Shown piece after piece: positions 28,811 through 38,700 of a DNA stretch of 64,000 nucleotides. Numbering within the stretch: the stretch's first letter is position 1; each line of letters starts with the position of its first letter. The stretch is from an uncultured Luminiphilus sp. (GTDB lineage: Bacteria; Pseudomonadota; Gammaproteobacteria; Pseudomonadales; Halieaceae), in NCBI GenBank assembly GCA_938084055.1, contig CALKDK010000019.1:1-64000 (forward strand). Direction: 5' to 3'. The notes beneath the pieces are model-generated. The model saw nothing but the letters and a program-made list of their open reading frames with translations. It was not told where the DNA came from and did no database searches. Position numbers and translations under genes: made by a program.

Positions 28811-29758
28811 CTACCAGAGCGCGACTGGGTTGATGATCATCTGGACGGCTCCCTTAAGTCGCGCCTGCCCAAGGACAAACATGAACTCCGTCACTGACTC
28901 ACGTGCCAGGCGCCCGGTATTCATAGTCTCCAGGATGTAGATGCCGTTATCTCGGAGTAACACAATATGATCATAAAAAACCCGGTCACCCTCTGCCGGA
29001 GGAACGGCACCGAGGCCCCAGGTATCGGCGCCCACAGCGACGGGCTCCAGCCCCGCCAGAAATTCTGCGGCCTCATTGGTAATTCCCGGTATGGTGCTGC
29101 CCCAGGTATCGGGGTTGGACTCCAGCATCGCATCTGTCCACCCGGTATGGATGAGAATGACGTCCCCGGATCCGACGTCAACACCCTGCTCTGCCATCGC
29201 CGCCTTGAGGTCGTCGCTACCGATAGGTTGTCCAGCCGCAAGTGATTCGACGTCGAAAAACCTGGCCATGTCGATAAGAACACCCCGGGCGACAATCGGG
29301 GGGATCTGGCTGGTATCCAACCGTGTGAGCCCCGTGATCTCTGAAAAATCCTGCCCCCGGTTGCAGTTATAAAACATACCCGCTTCACCCATATGACCGA
29401 GGCCATCCAATTGGGGGCCCGTGCCCAACCACATTTGCACCAGATCGTCATTCGCACTGGCTTCCCAGCCAATGGCTGGCGCCATGGTTTGGCCAAACTG
29501 CTGACTGGGCTGGACGACCTGTAATTGGGTGTAGCGGGGTGGATAAGCCGGCATCCCCGGTTCAATCACAATGCCCAGGGGATGGGTCTCCCCCTTTGTT
29601 ATCAGGCGCGACGCGGCCATAACATGCTCAGGCGACAGCCGATTCGCAGCGCCGAGCTGGTCGTCAGGCCCCCACTGTGACGGAACGCACTCCTCCGACG
29701 CCGTTGCGTTGAGCGTACCCATAGCAGCGACAAGTCCCACAACCAAACGCATACCCAC
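28811..29758 (-). CDS. Secreted cyclase-family (kynurenine-formamidase-like) hydrolase
   Basis: This is a metal-dependent amidohydrolase of the PF04199 cyclase family, 315 aa. An N-terminal Sec signal (MGMRLVVGLVAAMGTLNATAS) predicts export. The metal-site region reads GTGPQLDGLGHMGEAGMFYN, in place of the usual HxGTHxDxPxH; the first His is absent but Asp and the second His are kept. A later stretch GDVILIHTGW is conserved. GTG is chosen because GGGAG lies seven bases upstream; ATG two codons later is an alternative. It is divergent from the propionyl-CoA synthase gene. The substrate is unknown. Confidence 0.82.
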   Translation of the reverse strand: MGMRLVVGLVAAMGTLNATASEECVPSQWGPDDQLGAANRLSPEHVMAASRLITKGETHPLGIVIEPGMPAYPPRYTQLQVVQPSQQFGQTMAPAIGWEASANDDLVQMWLGTGPQLDGLGHMGEAGMFYNCNRGQDFSEITGLTRLDTSQIPPIVARGVLIDMARFFDVESLAAGQPIGSDDLKAAMAEQGVDVGSGDVILIHTGWTDAMLESNPDTWGSTIPGITNEAAEFLAGLEPVAVGADTWGLGAVPPAEGDRVFYDHIVLLRDNGIYILETMNTGRLARESVTEFMFVLGQARLKGAVQMIINPVALW

Positions 29759-29892
29759 AATATTGCTCCCGCTATCATCTTTTCAAAGTCCCAAGTGAAG
29801 CATATTGGGACCTGCGCGGGGAACGGTTGGGTAAATTAAAATTCGCCAGCCCCACTTCTGACCAAGCAAACCCAGTGCTCTTGGTAGCCTTT

Positions 29893-29916
29893 GTGTTTGT
29901 AATTACTTACAAACAC
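29893..29916. promoter_or_regulatory. 24-base palindrome, candidate operator
   Basis: GTGTTTGTAA and TTACAAACAC are perfect 10-base complements with TTAC between them. The site lies 135 bases upstream of the cyclase gene and about 380 bases upstream of propionyl-CoA synthase. The form matches sites bound by dimeric TetR/GntR-type regulators. There is no T-run suited to termination. Which gene it controls is unknown. Confidence 0.6.
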
Positions 29917-30096
29917 GTCGCTACAGGCCCGGATAGCACTGTTCTGGAAAACAATAGGCTAGCCCGAAAAACCGCCGCTGTTACCCATCCATACCCCCAG
30001 GCTCGGCAGCGCCCGGATCGGGTGCTGCCACGTCAAGCCAGCAACCGAGGAGCTGCCCACCGGGTTAAATCGGTTTGCACAGAAAAATCCAAGCGG

Positions 30097-30111
30097 AAAA
30101 TTGCCAATTTT
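30097..30111. promoter_or_regulatory. 15-base AT-rich palindrome upstream of propionyl-CoA synthase
   Basis: AAAATTG-C-CAATTTT is a perfect palindrome with a single central base. It lies about 185 bases before the propionyl-CoA synthase ATG. It could be a binding site for an activator or repressor; this is positional inference only. Confidence 0.45.
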
Positions 30112-30221
30112 TCTAATCCGTCCAGATTCTGTGGCCGTAATTCTCCTCAGTTTCTGGTCAATCAATGAAAACAGCTGCCCCATCGGGTGGTATCCGGGAA
30201 CCCAGAGTGACGAAAAACCCT

Positions 30222-30256
30222 GAAGTCGTTGGTATGCATGCGTTGGAAGCGACTTC
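30222..30256 (+). repeat. Stem with duplicated CGTTGG in the propionyl-CoA synthase leader
   Basis: GAAGTCG (30222-30228) pairs with CGACTTC (30250-30256) around a 21-base interval that contains TGCATGC and two direct copies of CGTTGG. The element ends 25 bases before the ribosome-binding site. It may be an RNA leader structure or a protein site. Confidence 0.4.
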
Positions 30257-30294
30257 TAACCGGAGCCCAGAATGCTCCACAGGGAGAATTTCAT

Positions 30295-33200
30295 ATGACC
30301 GTAGGAGTCGCTTGGGAGCAACTGTGCTCACAGGTGGGGGAAGACGCTCTCCGCCGTTTGATCAATGATTCACCTGAGGAATTTTTTGGTGACCTCGCCC
30401 GCCGTAACGTCCATTGGTATGACCAGGATGCTCGACAGTGGCTGAGTTTTAATTTGACCGAACGCTGCTGGGCCGGTTTCGATTCGAACTCGGGACAGGG
30501 CGTTGCCAGCGGCGCCCTCCCGGAGCAGGACAATCCCTGGAGTCGGGTTCTTGATGACAGCAGAGCGCCTTACCTCCGCTGGTTCGTCGGGGCCCACACG
30601 AATGCTGCATTCAACGAACTTGACCGACATATCCTACAGGGGAGGGGCAGCAAGACCGCGCTGATTTTTGAGGGTGATCGCTGGGACCCCTCCAAAAACC
30701 AAGGCCGGGGCGGACCCGTAACGGAGCAACGCTTCAGTTACAGGGAACTGCTATTCGAGGTCGTTGTCCGGGCCAGGGTGCTCACCAACCTGGGATTACA
30801 AACGGGTGACCGCATCGCCCTGAACATGCCCAACATCCCGGAACAGATTTTCTACATTCTTGCTGCCCAGCGGCTGGGCATTGTCTACACCCCCGTGTTT
30901 GGTGGTTTTTCGGCCAAGACATTGTCGGATCGTCTGCATGACGCAGGGGCCAAAGTCGTGATTACCGCCGATGGCGGTTACCGAAACGCTGAAGCGGTCC
31001 CCTTCAAAAGCCAGTACACGGACCCTGCGCTGGATAACTACGTGCCGAGGGACGCTGCGTTGAAGGCGCTGTCCGAAACGCTGGCGAGCTACCCAGAAAT
31101 TGACGATGGCGAGGCACTGCTCGCTTCAGTCAGCGCCGCGCTGGCCGGGGAAATCACCCTCGAGCGAGCCGACGTCATGCGCGAACTTGGCGCTATCTTG
31201 GGTGAAAATGCGTCTATCTCCGCTGAAAAAAGCGCAAAACTTCGAACTGAGGTTGCCATTGCGCTATCCCGCGTGGGCCATGACGTGGAGGCGGTCGTGG
31301 TGGCCACCTACACGGGTCAGGAAGTTGTAGAGTACGAGCGGGATGCGTACTCAAACGACCTTGTGGCCGCAGCCAAGCAGCAGTTCTCGGAGGAAATTGC
31401 TGCCCCGGACCTGGCCGGCCTCGAAACCCTGGATGACACGCGCTTCCAGGCAACCCTGAATTCCCTGCAGCCAGTTGTGCCTGTGGAAGCGAACTGGCCG
31501 CTATTCATCATCTACACGTCAGGCTCAACGGGCAAACCCAAGGGTGTGGTGCATACGCACGGCGCCTGGCTGGCCGGTGTTACCCACTCGATGCACGCCG
31601 TGTTCGAGGGCACCACCGATGACACACTCTATGTCGTGGGTGACCCGGGCTGGATCACGGGCCAGTCCTACCTGATCGCAGCGCCACTTTCGATGGGCAT
31701 GACAACGGTTGTTTGTGAGGGCTCCCCCCTGTTCCCCCATGCCGGTCGCTTCGCCTCGACGATAGAGCGGTACGGGGTCACGCTATTCAAGGCAGGGTCC
31801 ACCTTCCTCAAAGCAGTGATGACCGACCCCGCCAACGCACGGGACATGGCGGGCTTCGACATGAGCTCCCTGCGTACCGGCACATTTTGTGCAGAACCGG
31901 TGTCCCCCGCGGTGCAGCAATTTGCCATGGAAAATATTTGTCCTCACTACATCAATTCCTACTGGGCGACAGAGCATGGCGGTATCGTTTTTTCATGCCC
32001 CTCTGGCGGCTACAAAAACCTTCAGCCTGATGCCAAGACATGGGCGCTACCCTGGATACAGGCGCAGGTCAGGGTAGCTGAATCAACTGCGGATAGTGCC
32101 GTTGGAGCCTGGCGCGAAGCCGATGTGGGAGAGAAAGGTGAGTTGGTGATCACCCGCCCCTACCCCTACCTCGCCCATACACTGTGGGGCGACAAGGAAA
32201 ACTTTGGCCGCGATGGTTGGTGTGGCGATTTGCCGCGCTTCAAGGCGGCGTATTTTGAGCGCTGGGCCGACGGGTACAGCTACACACAGGGCGACTATGC
32301 CCGAAGACATGAGGACGGCGGCTTCACCCTGCACGGTCGCTCCGACGACGTCATCAATGTGTCTGGTCACAGGATAGGAACCGAAGAAATTGAAGGCGCC
32401 ATTCTCCGCGACAAGACCCTGCGCGAGGACTCGCCGCTGGGTAATGTGGTGGTGGTGGGGGCACCCCATGATGAAAAGGGCGAAACACCGGTCGCCTTCC
32501 TCGTGGCCGCACCGGGACGCAAGCTGAGCGATGATGACTTCACTCGTTTACAGGGATTGGTGCGCAGCGAAAAAGGGGCGACCGCCGTCCCATCTGACTT
32601 CCTTGTCGTGCCAGCTTTCCCCGAGACCCGCTCGGGAAAATACATGCGCCGGACCCTCAGGGGGTTGCTGCTGGATGCTCCGTTGGGCGACCTCACCACG
32701 CTGAAGAATCCCGAGGTTGTTGACGTCATTCGAGAAGCCATTGGCCAGTGGCGTGACCATGGTGCGCTGGCCCAGGCACGCCAGATAGTGCAGACCTGGC
32801 GCTATATCAGGCTAGAGATACACCGCCTCACCGAGGCCCAAACCGTCGCACTACTGTTCATTAACAACCCACCGGTCAATGCACTCAATGAGCGGGCGCT
32901 GGACGAGCTACACACTGTAATCCACCAGATCAAGCATCAGAGCAACATCGATGCGCTGGTTGTTACAGGGGCACGGGGAACCTTCGTTGCGGGTGCCGAT
33001 GTCAAGGAACTACTGAAAATTGGGGAGGTAGGCGATACCGCCTCGGCACTGACACCACCCCATGCCGCACAGGCGGCCTTCGCGGCCATAGAAAGCCTCG
33101 ACATGCCGGTTGTCGCGGCTATCAATGGCCCCGCGCTGGGGGGCGGTAATGAACTGCTGCTGTCCTGTGCGTATGTCATCGCTGCCGACCACGCGACCTT

Positions 33201-35715
33201 TGGCCAACCCGAAGTCAACCTGAACCTATTGCCCGGTTACGGCGGCACCCAGCGTCTTACCCGTAAGCTGCAAGCCCGTCACGGTGACCAGGGTGTCGTG
33301 GAAGCTCTGGGCATCATGCTACGGGGTCGCCCCATAGACGCGCAACGAGCAAGGGACATTGGCCTCGTTGACGAGGTCGTTCCCGTCGGCAGCGTGTCGG
33401 CACTGGACCACGCCATGTTGCGGCTCAGGGAGCATTTCAATGGGCAGACCAGCATCAGCCCTGTCCTTGAACAGCAGCGCACCCTCCTACAACAACGGGA
33501 AGCACCACTCGCCGTTGGGGATACCGTCAAAGCACACCCGGAAGTCACGTCGGCACTGTCACAGCTCGCCGCCGGCGGACGTGAGCACGTGTCCCGACGT
33601 ATTCTCGAAGCGACATTTACCGGACTTGATCAGGGAGTCTCCGCTGGGCTCGATGCCGAAGCGCGGCTATTTGCCGAATCGGTCTGTGATCCCGCTTCGG
33701 GTCCTGCCGGCATCACTGCTTTTTTGGAGAAACGCAGCCCAGCGCTGCCTTGCCAGCCCAAGGAGGTACCCGCCTATCCCGGCCCAGAGCAACTTACCGA
33801 ACTGGAATCGTCGGGAAACTTGCTGCCCGTGGGCGCAAGTTTCTACCCCGGCGTCACTCCCATTCCCGCGCACCAGTACGGCTGGGGAGTCGCGAGATCA
33901 GAACACGACGGAGCGCCGGAACACGGCGACCCCAGTGTTGCAGAACGTAAACTGGTGTTCCCCACCCCGACGCCGAGAGCGGGGGAGGCATTGATCTACG
34001 TGCTGGCATCAGAGGTGAATTTCAACGATATCTGGGCTGTCACCGGCATACCGGTTTCTCCATTCGATGCCAGGGAATCTGATGTTCAGGTCACTGGGTC
34101 CGGCGGCGTGGGTCTGGTTGTCTCGCTGGGTGCCGAGCTGGTTGCCGAGGGCAGGCTGTCGGTCGGTGACCTTGTCACGGTTTATTCGGGACAGAGTGAA
34201 TTGATGTCTCCTGACCAGGGCCTGGATCCCATGGCAGCTGACTTCCGCATTCAGGGCTACGAGCGCAATGACGGTACCCACGGCCAGTTCCTGGCGGTCC
34301 AGGGACCACAGCTGCACCCGAAGCTGAGTGCGCTCACATTTGAGGAGGCGGGTTCCTATGGCCTGACCATGGGGACGATCCAACGCGCGCTGTTCACCAC
34401 CCTCAACATTGAGGCTGGCAAACGGCTGTTTGTTGAGGGCGCATCCACAGGAACAGGTTACGACTGCCTCCGCAGTGCCACTGCCAGTGGGCTGTCCTGC
34501 CTGGGCATGGTGTCCAGTGATGATCGCGCGGCGCGAGTCCACGCCGCAGGCGGTGCCGCCATCAACCGCAAGGACCCCCGATGGCAGGACATTTTCACGG
34601 CGGTCCCGGACGACCCCGCTCAGTGGCGAGCCTGGCAGGCGGCGGGGGTACCCTTCGTCAAGGCTGCGGAAGAGGCTGCCGGCGGCGGCCTAGACTACGC
34701 TGTATCCCATGCCGGGGAGAACGCTTTTCCGCGAACCTTCCAGATGCTGGGAGAGAATGGCGTACTGGCATTTTACGGCGCCTCCTCCGGGTACCGCTTC
34801 ACGTTCCTGGGCAAGCCGGGTGCCTCGTCACCGGCAACCATGTTCCGACGTGCAGGCTTGCGTCCAGGCCAGACCATACTGATTATTTATGGGCCCGGGG
34901 CTGATGACGGTATCGTCGACAACACCGCGATCGAGGCGATCGAAGTCGCCTGCCAGAGCGGCGGCCAGGTTGCCGTTCTCGTCGACACCATTGCCCAGCG
35001 GGAGTTTGTCAGCTCGCTGGGGTTCGGACCCCGAGTAAGGGGCATTGTCAGTATCGAGGAGATTGCCAAGCGCCTCGGTGATGACTTCGCACCGCCCGGT
35101 CCGTTCCCTCGAATGCCCGATCCATTTACGGAATCGGCGGCGTTCCGGGAGGCCGTCCGCGACTTCTCGGATAAAACCCTCAAACCCATTGGCTCCGCCA
35201 TTGCCCCGGCATTGCGAAACACGCTGGACAAGCGTGGTCTACCCGATATCGTTTTTGAGCGCCGCGGGCGTGATGGCCTGGCCCTGGCATCGGCGCTGGT
35301 GAAACCCAACACGGGGCGCGTCGTGTATTCCGAGGATCTCGACGGGCAGTGCTTCAGCTTTTACGCACCCCAGGTATGGACACGGCAACGACGTATTCTG
35401 ATGCCCACTGCGGAAATACGCGGGACACACCTGAATACGTCCCGGGAGTTTGCCGAAATGCAGGAACAAATCGCTTCCGGACTGCTCGCTGTCCTGCCAC
35501 CAACGCCAGTCACCATGGAGGAGCTGCCTGAAGCTCACCAGGCCATGTGGGAGAACCGGCATAAAGGCGCAAATTATGTGGCGGTACACGCCCTGCCCCG
35601 CGCCGGGTTGAAGACGAAAGAAGAGCTCTACCGAGCTTGGGCACTACGCGACGCCGCCGAGCGCGGCGAACAGATAACTCAAATAGAAACGGGTTCAGCA
35701 GGAGCACTCCGATGA
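30295..35715 (+). CDS. pcs: Propionyl-CoA synthase (trifunctional fusion)
   Basis: This enzyme turns 3-hydroxypropionate, CoA, ATP and NADPH into propionyl-CoA in one polypeptide. It has 1806 aa; characterised homologues have about 1820. The AMP-forming acyl-CoA synthetase spans ~1-830: IYTSGSTGKPKG at 406-417, YWATEHGG, and catalytic Lys782 in RSGKYMRR. It includes the ~150-residue helical insertion typical of this family before the P-loop. The crotonase domain (~837-1120) keeps both catalytic Glu, Glu953 (GGGNEL) and Glu973 (FGQPEVNL). The Ccr-like NADPH reductase domain (~1219-1806) has EGASTGTGYDC. The ATG follows AGGGAGAA; an upstream in-frame GTG-rich extension has no site. The stop overlaps the malonyl-CoA reductase ATG. 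Confidence 0.96.
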   Translation: MTVGVAWEQLCSQVGEDALRRLINDSPEEFFGDLARRNVHWYDQDARQWLSFNLTERCWAGFDSNSGQGVASGALPEQDNPWSRVLDDSRAPYLRWFVGAHTNAAFNELDRHILQGRGSKTALIFEGDRWDPSKNQGRGGPVTEQRFSYRELLFEVVVRARVLTNLGLQTGDRIALNMPNIPEQIFYILAAQRLGIVYTPVFGGFSAKTLSDRLHDAGAKVVITADGGYRNAEAVPFKSQYTDPALDNYVPRDAALKALSETLASYPEIDDGEALLASVSAALAGEITLERADVMRELGAILGENASISAEKSAKLRTEVAIALSRVGHDVEAVVVATYTGQEVVEYERDAYSNDLVAAAKQQFSEEIAAPDLAGLETLDDTRFQATLNSLQPVVPVEANWPLFIIYTSGSTGKPKGVVHTHGAWLAGVTHSMHAVFEGTTDDTLYVVGDPGWITGQSYLIAAPLSMGMTTVVCEGSPLFPHAGRFASTIERYGVTLFKAGSTFLKAVMTDPANARDMAGFDMSSLRTGTFCAEPVSPAVQQFAMENICPHYINSYWATEHGGIVFSCPSGGYKNLQPDAKTWALPWIQAQVRVAESTADSAVGAWREADVGEKGELVITRPYPYLAHTLWGDKENFGRDGWCGDLPRFKAAYFERWADGYSYTQGDYARRHEDGGFTLHGRSDDVINVSGHRIGTEEIEGAILRDKTLREDSPLGNVVVVGAPHDEKGETPVAFLVAAPGRKLSDDDFTRLQGLVRSEKGATAVPSDFLVVPAFPETRSGKYMRRTLRGLLLDAPLGDLTTLKNPEVVDVIREAIGQWRDHGALAQARQIVQTWRYIRLEIHRLTEAQTVALLFINNPPVNALNERALDELHTVIHQIKHQSNIDALVVTGARGTFVAGADVKELLKIGEVGDTASALTPPHAAQAAFAAIESLDMPVVAAINGPALGGGNELLLSCAYVIAADHATFGQPEVNLNLLPGYGGTQRLTRKLQARHGDQGVVEALGIMLRGRPIDAQRARDIGLVDEVVPVGSVSALDHAMLRLREHFNGQTSISPVLEQQRTLLQQREAPLAVGDTVKAHPEVTSALSQLAAGGREHVSRRILEATFTGLDQGVSAGLDAEARLFAESVCDPASGPAGITAFLEKRSPALPCQPKEVPAYPGPEQLTELESSGNLLPVGASFYPGVTPIPAHQYGWGVARSEHDGAPEHGDPSVAERKLVFPTPTPRAGEALIYVLASEVNFNDIWAVTGIPVSPFDARESDVQVTGSGGVGLVVSLGAELVAEGRLSVGDLVTVYSGQSELMSPDQGLDPMAADFRIQGYERNDGTHGQFLAVQGPQLHPKLSALTFEEAGSYGLTMGTIQRALFTTLNIEAGKRLFVEGASTGTGYDCLRSATASGLSCLGMVSSDDRAARVHAAGGAAINRKDPRWQDIFTAVPDDPAQWRAWQAAGVPFVKAAEEAAGGGLDYAVSHAGENAFPRTFQMLGENGVLAFYGASSGYRFTFLGKPGASSPATMFRRAGLRPGQTILIIYGPGADDGIVDNTAIEAIEVACQSGGQVAVLVDTIAQREFVSSLGFGPRVRGIVSIEEIAKRLGDDFAPPGPFPRMPDPFTESAAFREAVRDFSDKTLKPIGSAIAPALRNTLDKRGLPDIVFERRGRDGLALASALVKPNTGRVVYSEDLDGQCFSFYAPQVWTRQRRILMPTAEIRGTHLNTSREFAEMQEQIASGLLAVLPPTPVTMEELPEAHQAMWENRHKGANYVAVHALPRAGLKTKEELYRAWALRDAAERGEQITQIETGSAGALR

Positions 35716-38700
35716 ATGATTTCGTGCAGTTCAGCGACGACGTTGTGAGCCAATCCAAAGCCGGGCGCCGGCTGGAGACAAAATCCATCGTTCTCACCGG
35801 CGCAGCAGGCTCGATCGGCCGCTTTATCAGCCGTCAGTTACTGCGCGAGGGCGCACGGGTCATGATGACCGGGCGTGACGTCAGCAAACTCGAGGGGTTT
35901 GTCGATATCCTATGTGACGAGGGTTTTGCCCGGGAGAATATGGTGGTCATGGCAGGCGACTGCGCCGATCCCGAGATCTGTCGAGAGATCGTCGCCGCAA
36001 CCGTGGAGGCCTTCGGCACCATCGATGTATTGGTAAATAACGCTGGGGCTGCTGGTCCCAAATACACGCTGCGGGACATACCGTTCTCCGACGTGGAAAT
36101 GCGTACCGCAGGATCCGACCAGACCATGTTTGACTCGGCGATGAACCTGCTGGGGGCACCCTGGAATATGGCCCGAGCCGCCGCACCCCACATGTCAGTT
36201 GGCGCATCCATCATTAATGTTTCTACCATCTTTTCAAGGACCCACTATTACGGTCGCATTCCCTACGTTGTGCCCAAGTCAGGCCTGAACGCCTTATCCA
36301 AGGGGTTGGCACTGGAACTGGGGGAAGAGCGTGGCATCCGGGTCAATACAATATTCCCCGGGCCGATTGAATCCGAGCGCATTGATACCGTATTTGCGCA
36401 CATGGACGAACTCCAGGGCCTGGAACCCGGCAGCACCGGCCGTGAGTTCCGGGATCTAATGATTACCACACGGCAGGGCGATGACGGCCTGGAGTATCGC
36501 TATCCCACGCCCACGGACGTTGCCTCGGCAATCACGTGGCTCGCATCGGAAGAATCCGCAGCCCTTTCGGGTCATCACGTGGAAGTCACCAATGGCATGC
36601 AGGTTCCTGCCCAGAGCCGCTCGCAACTGGTGTCCTGGCCAGATAAGCGCCTGGAGGACCTGTCAGATAATATCGTGCTGATCCTGGGCGGTTCTGATTA
36701 TGAAGAAGCTGTAACCTTCGCAGAGCGCCACACAGAAAGTGGGGCGCGGGTGCTACTGGCGTTCCGTAACCTCGAATCAGTGGGGCATGCTCGGGCAATC
36801 ATTCAGGCGCGGGAACTGGAGTCCGTGCAGCTTTCACACCTCGACCCTCTCCGTCGCGAATCCATGGACAGAACCATGCAATTCATAGACGATCATTTTG
36901 GCCGGCTTGATGGTGTCATCGTCTTGCCGCAGAAGAAAAACGGCCAGTACGGCTATTCGATCTGCACTGCGACAGATGACGATGTGGAAAATTTTGTTAA
37001 GGATGAAGTCGTCGCACCCGTCGCCTTTGCCTCCACGCTGGCCACCAACCTGAGTCGCTGGTTTGGCAAGTGCGAGCCGCCCGCGATCACCTATGTCACC
37101 AACCCTAGCGATGGTCACGGCAACCTGCTAAACGAGGTGATTAGAGCGTCAAATGAGGCGTTAATCAGGGGTTGGCGGCACGAGGACGATACCCTGACGA
37201 CTGCCGGCGAACTGGCCTGGGCAGTGCAGCCCAACCAGTTGGTGCGCTACGACACGGAAGACAGGGATGCCCTGCCCTTTGCTGCGGATTGGGCGGCGAC
37301 ACTGACCAACCGGGTCAGGCAGATGGACCCCATTAATCTCTGGATACCCAAAGACATCAAACGCGCAACCGGCAAAGGCGCAATGCCTACATCACTGATG
37401 CGCGTGCTGCCCGGCCTGCACAAAGGCAAGACCGCCGTGATTACCGGTGGCAGCCTCGGAATTGGACTGCAGTTGGGCCGCTATCTGGCTATTGCCGGGG
37501 CTCGGGTACTGCTCAGTGCGCGGAGTGAATCCAAGCTGCTGGAGGCCAAGTCGGAAATTGTCGAGGAGCTGCGCGGCATCGGGTACCCAAACCCGGATTC
37601 ACGGATACACACATTGGCCAACATCGACGTGGGTGATCCGGCAGCACTCGACCAGCTACACCGCCACGCCGTGGATTTGTTTGGACAGGTAGATTTCCTC
37701 ATCAACAATGCCGGCATATCCGGCGCAGAGGAAATGGTCGTGGATATGACGCTCAAGGACTGGGATCGCACCATGGAGGCGAACCTGATCTCAAACTACT
37801 CCCTGATCCGCAAGTTCGGTCCACTGATGAAGGATAAGGGGCGGGGCTCCATACTCAACGTCTCCAGCTATTTTGGTGGCGAAAAATACGTCGCCGTCGC
37901 CTACCCCAATCGGGCGGATTACGCAGTCTCAAAGGCGGGACAACGGGTGCTGGCTGAAATCCTGTCACGCCACCTGGGTCCGGAAATCCAGATTAATGCA
38001 CTGGCTCCTGGTCCTGTGGACGGGGCGCGATTGCGCGGTCTGGGCGACGCACCCGGCCTGTTTGACCGTCGTGGGCGGCTGGTGCTTGAGAATAAGCGCC
38101 TCAACCAGGTCCATGCCGCGATCATTGCCGCCGTGGCAGAAGGCTATCCCGTCGAGGACATCAGGAAGCTCTCGGCCAATGCCATCGAGGTTTTACCCCA
38201 GCGCAAACTGCCCAAGGGACTGAGCCGTCTCTATGCGCAGGTGAAGGATTCGGGGGGCATGGGGAGTTCCAACAAGTGCCTCCTGCATATGGGAATGGCA
38301 GTGAAGCTGGTTGAGCGTTTGGTCAATGCAGGGGTATTCACCGCTGAGGACAAGGACGAATTTCTGGGCTCCTTTGTCGATGCACCCTCACCTTTCTTTG
38401 ACAAGGAAGCCTGCCTGCAATCGGCGAGCCAGATTGAGTCAGGCATTCTGAACAGATTGCACCTGCACAAGATGCCGACAGACGAGCAGGTCGGACTCTC
38501 TACGGTCTTTCACCTCGCTGATGAAATTGTTAGCGGCGAGACGTTCCACCCCTCCGGCGGTCTCAAATTTGACCGGTCAGTGACGGAAGGAGAGCTGTTG
38601 CTTTCACCGAGTGAAAAGGACCTGGCTCGCCTCAGTGGCAAGCGCGTTGTGGTTCTCGGCGACTGTATGCGCAATGAAATTGCTGAGGTCGCGAAGGGCT

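Larger units (their letters stand above)
29759..30294. other. Long divergent control region upstream of the 3-hydroxypropionate operon
   Basis: This 536-base spacer separates the cyclase gene (minus) from propionyl-CoA synthase (plus). It contains three symmetrical elements listed separately: a 24-base palindrome, a 15-base palindrome and a leader stem. I see no coding pattern. A clear -35/-10 pair for the plus operon was not found, so its promoter may use an activator or a non-sigma70 factor. The ribosome-binding site AGGGAGAA sits at 30281-30288. Confidence 0.55.

Noticed and set aside
30229-30294. Longer start of propionyl-CoA synthase
   Set aside because: The 22 extra codons have no ribosome-binding site, while AGGGAGAA precedes the chosen ATG.
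35637-35711. Longer start of malonyl-CoA reductase
   Set aside because: The extra Arg-rich codons are a reading of the end of propionyl-CoA synthase in another frame; the ATGA overlap start has AGGAG.
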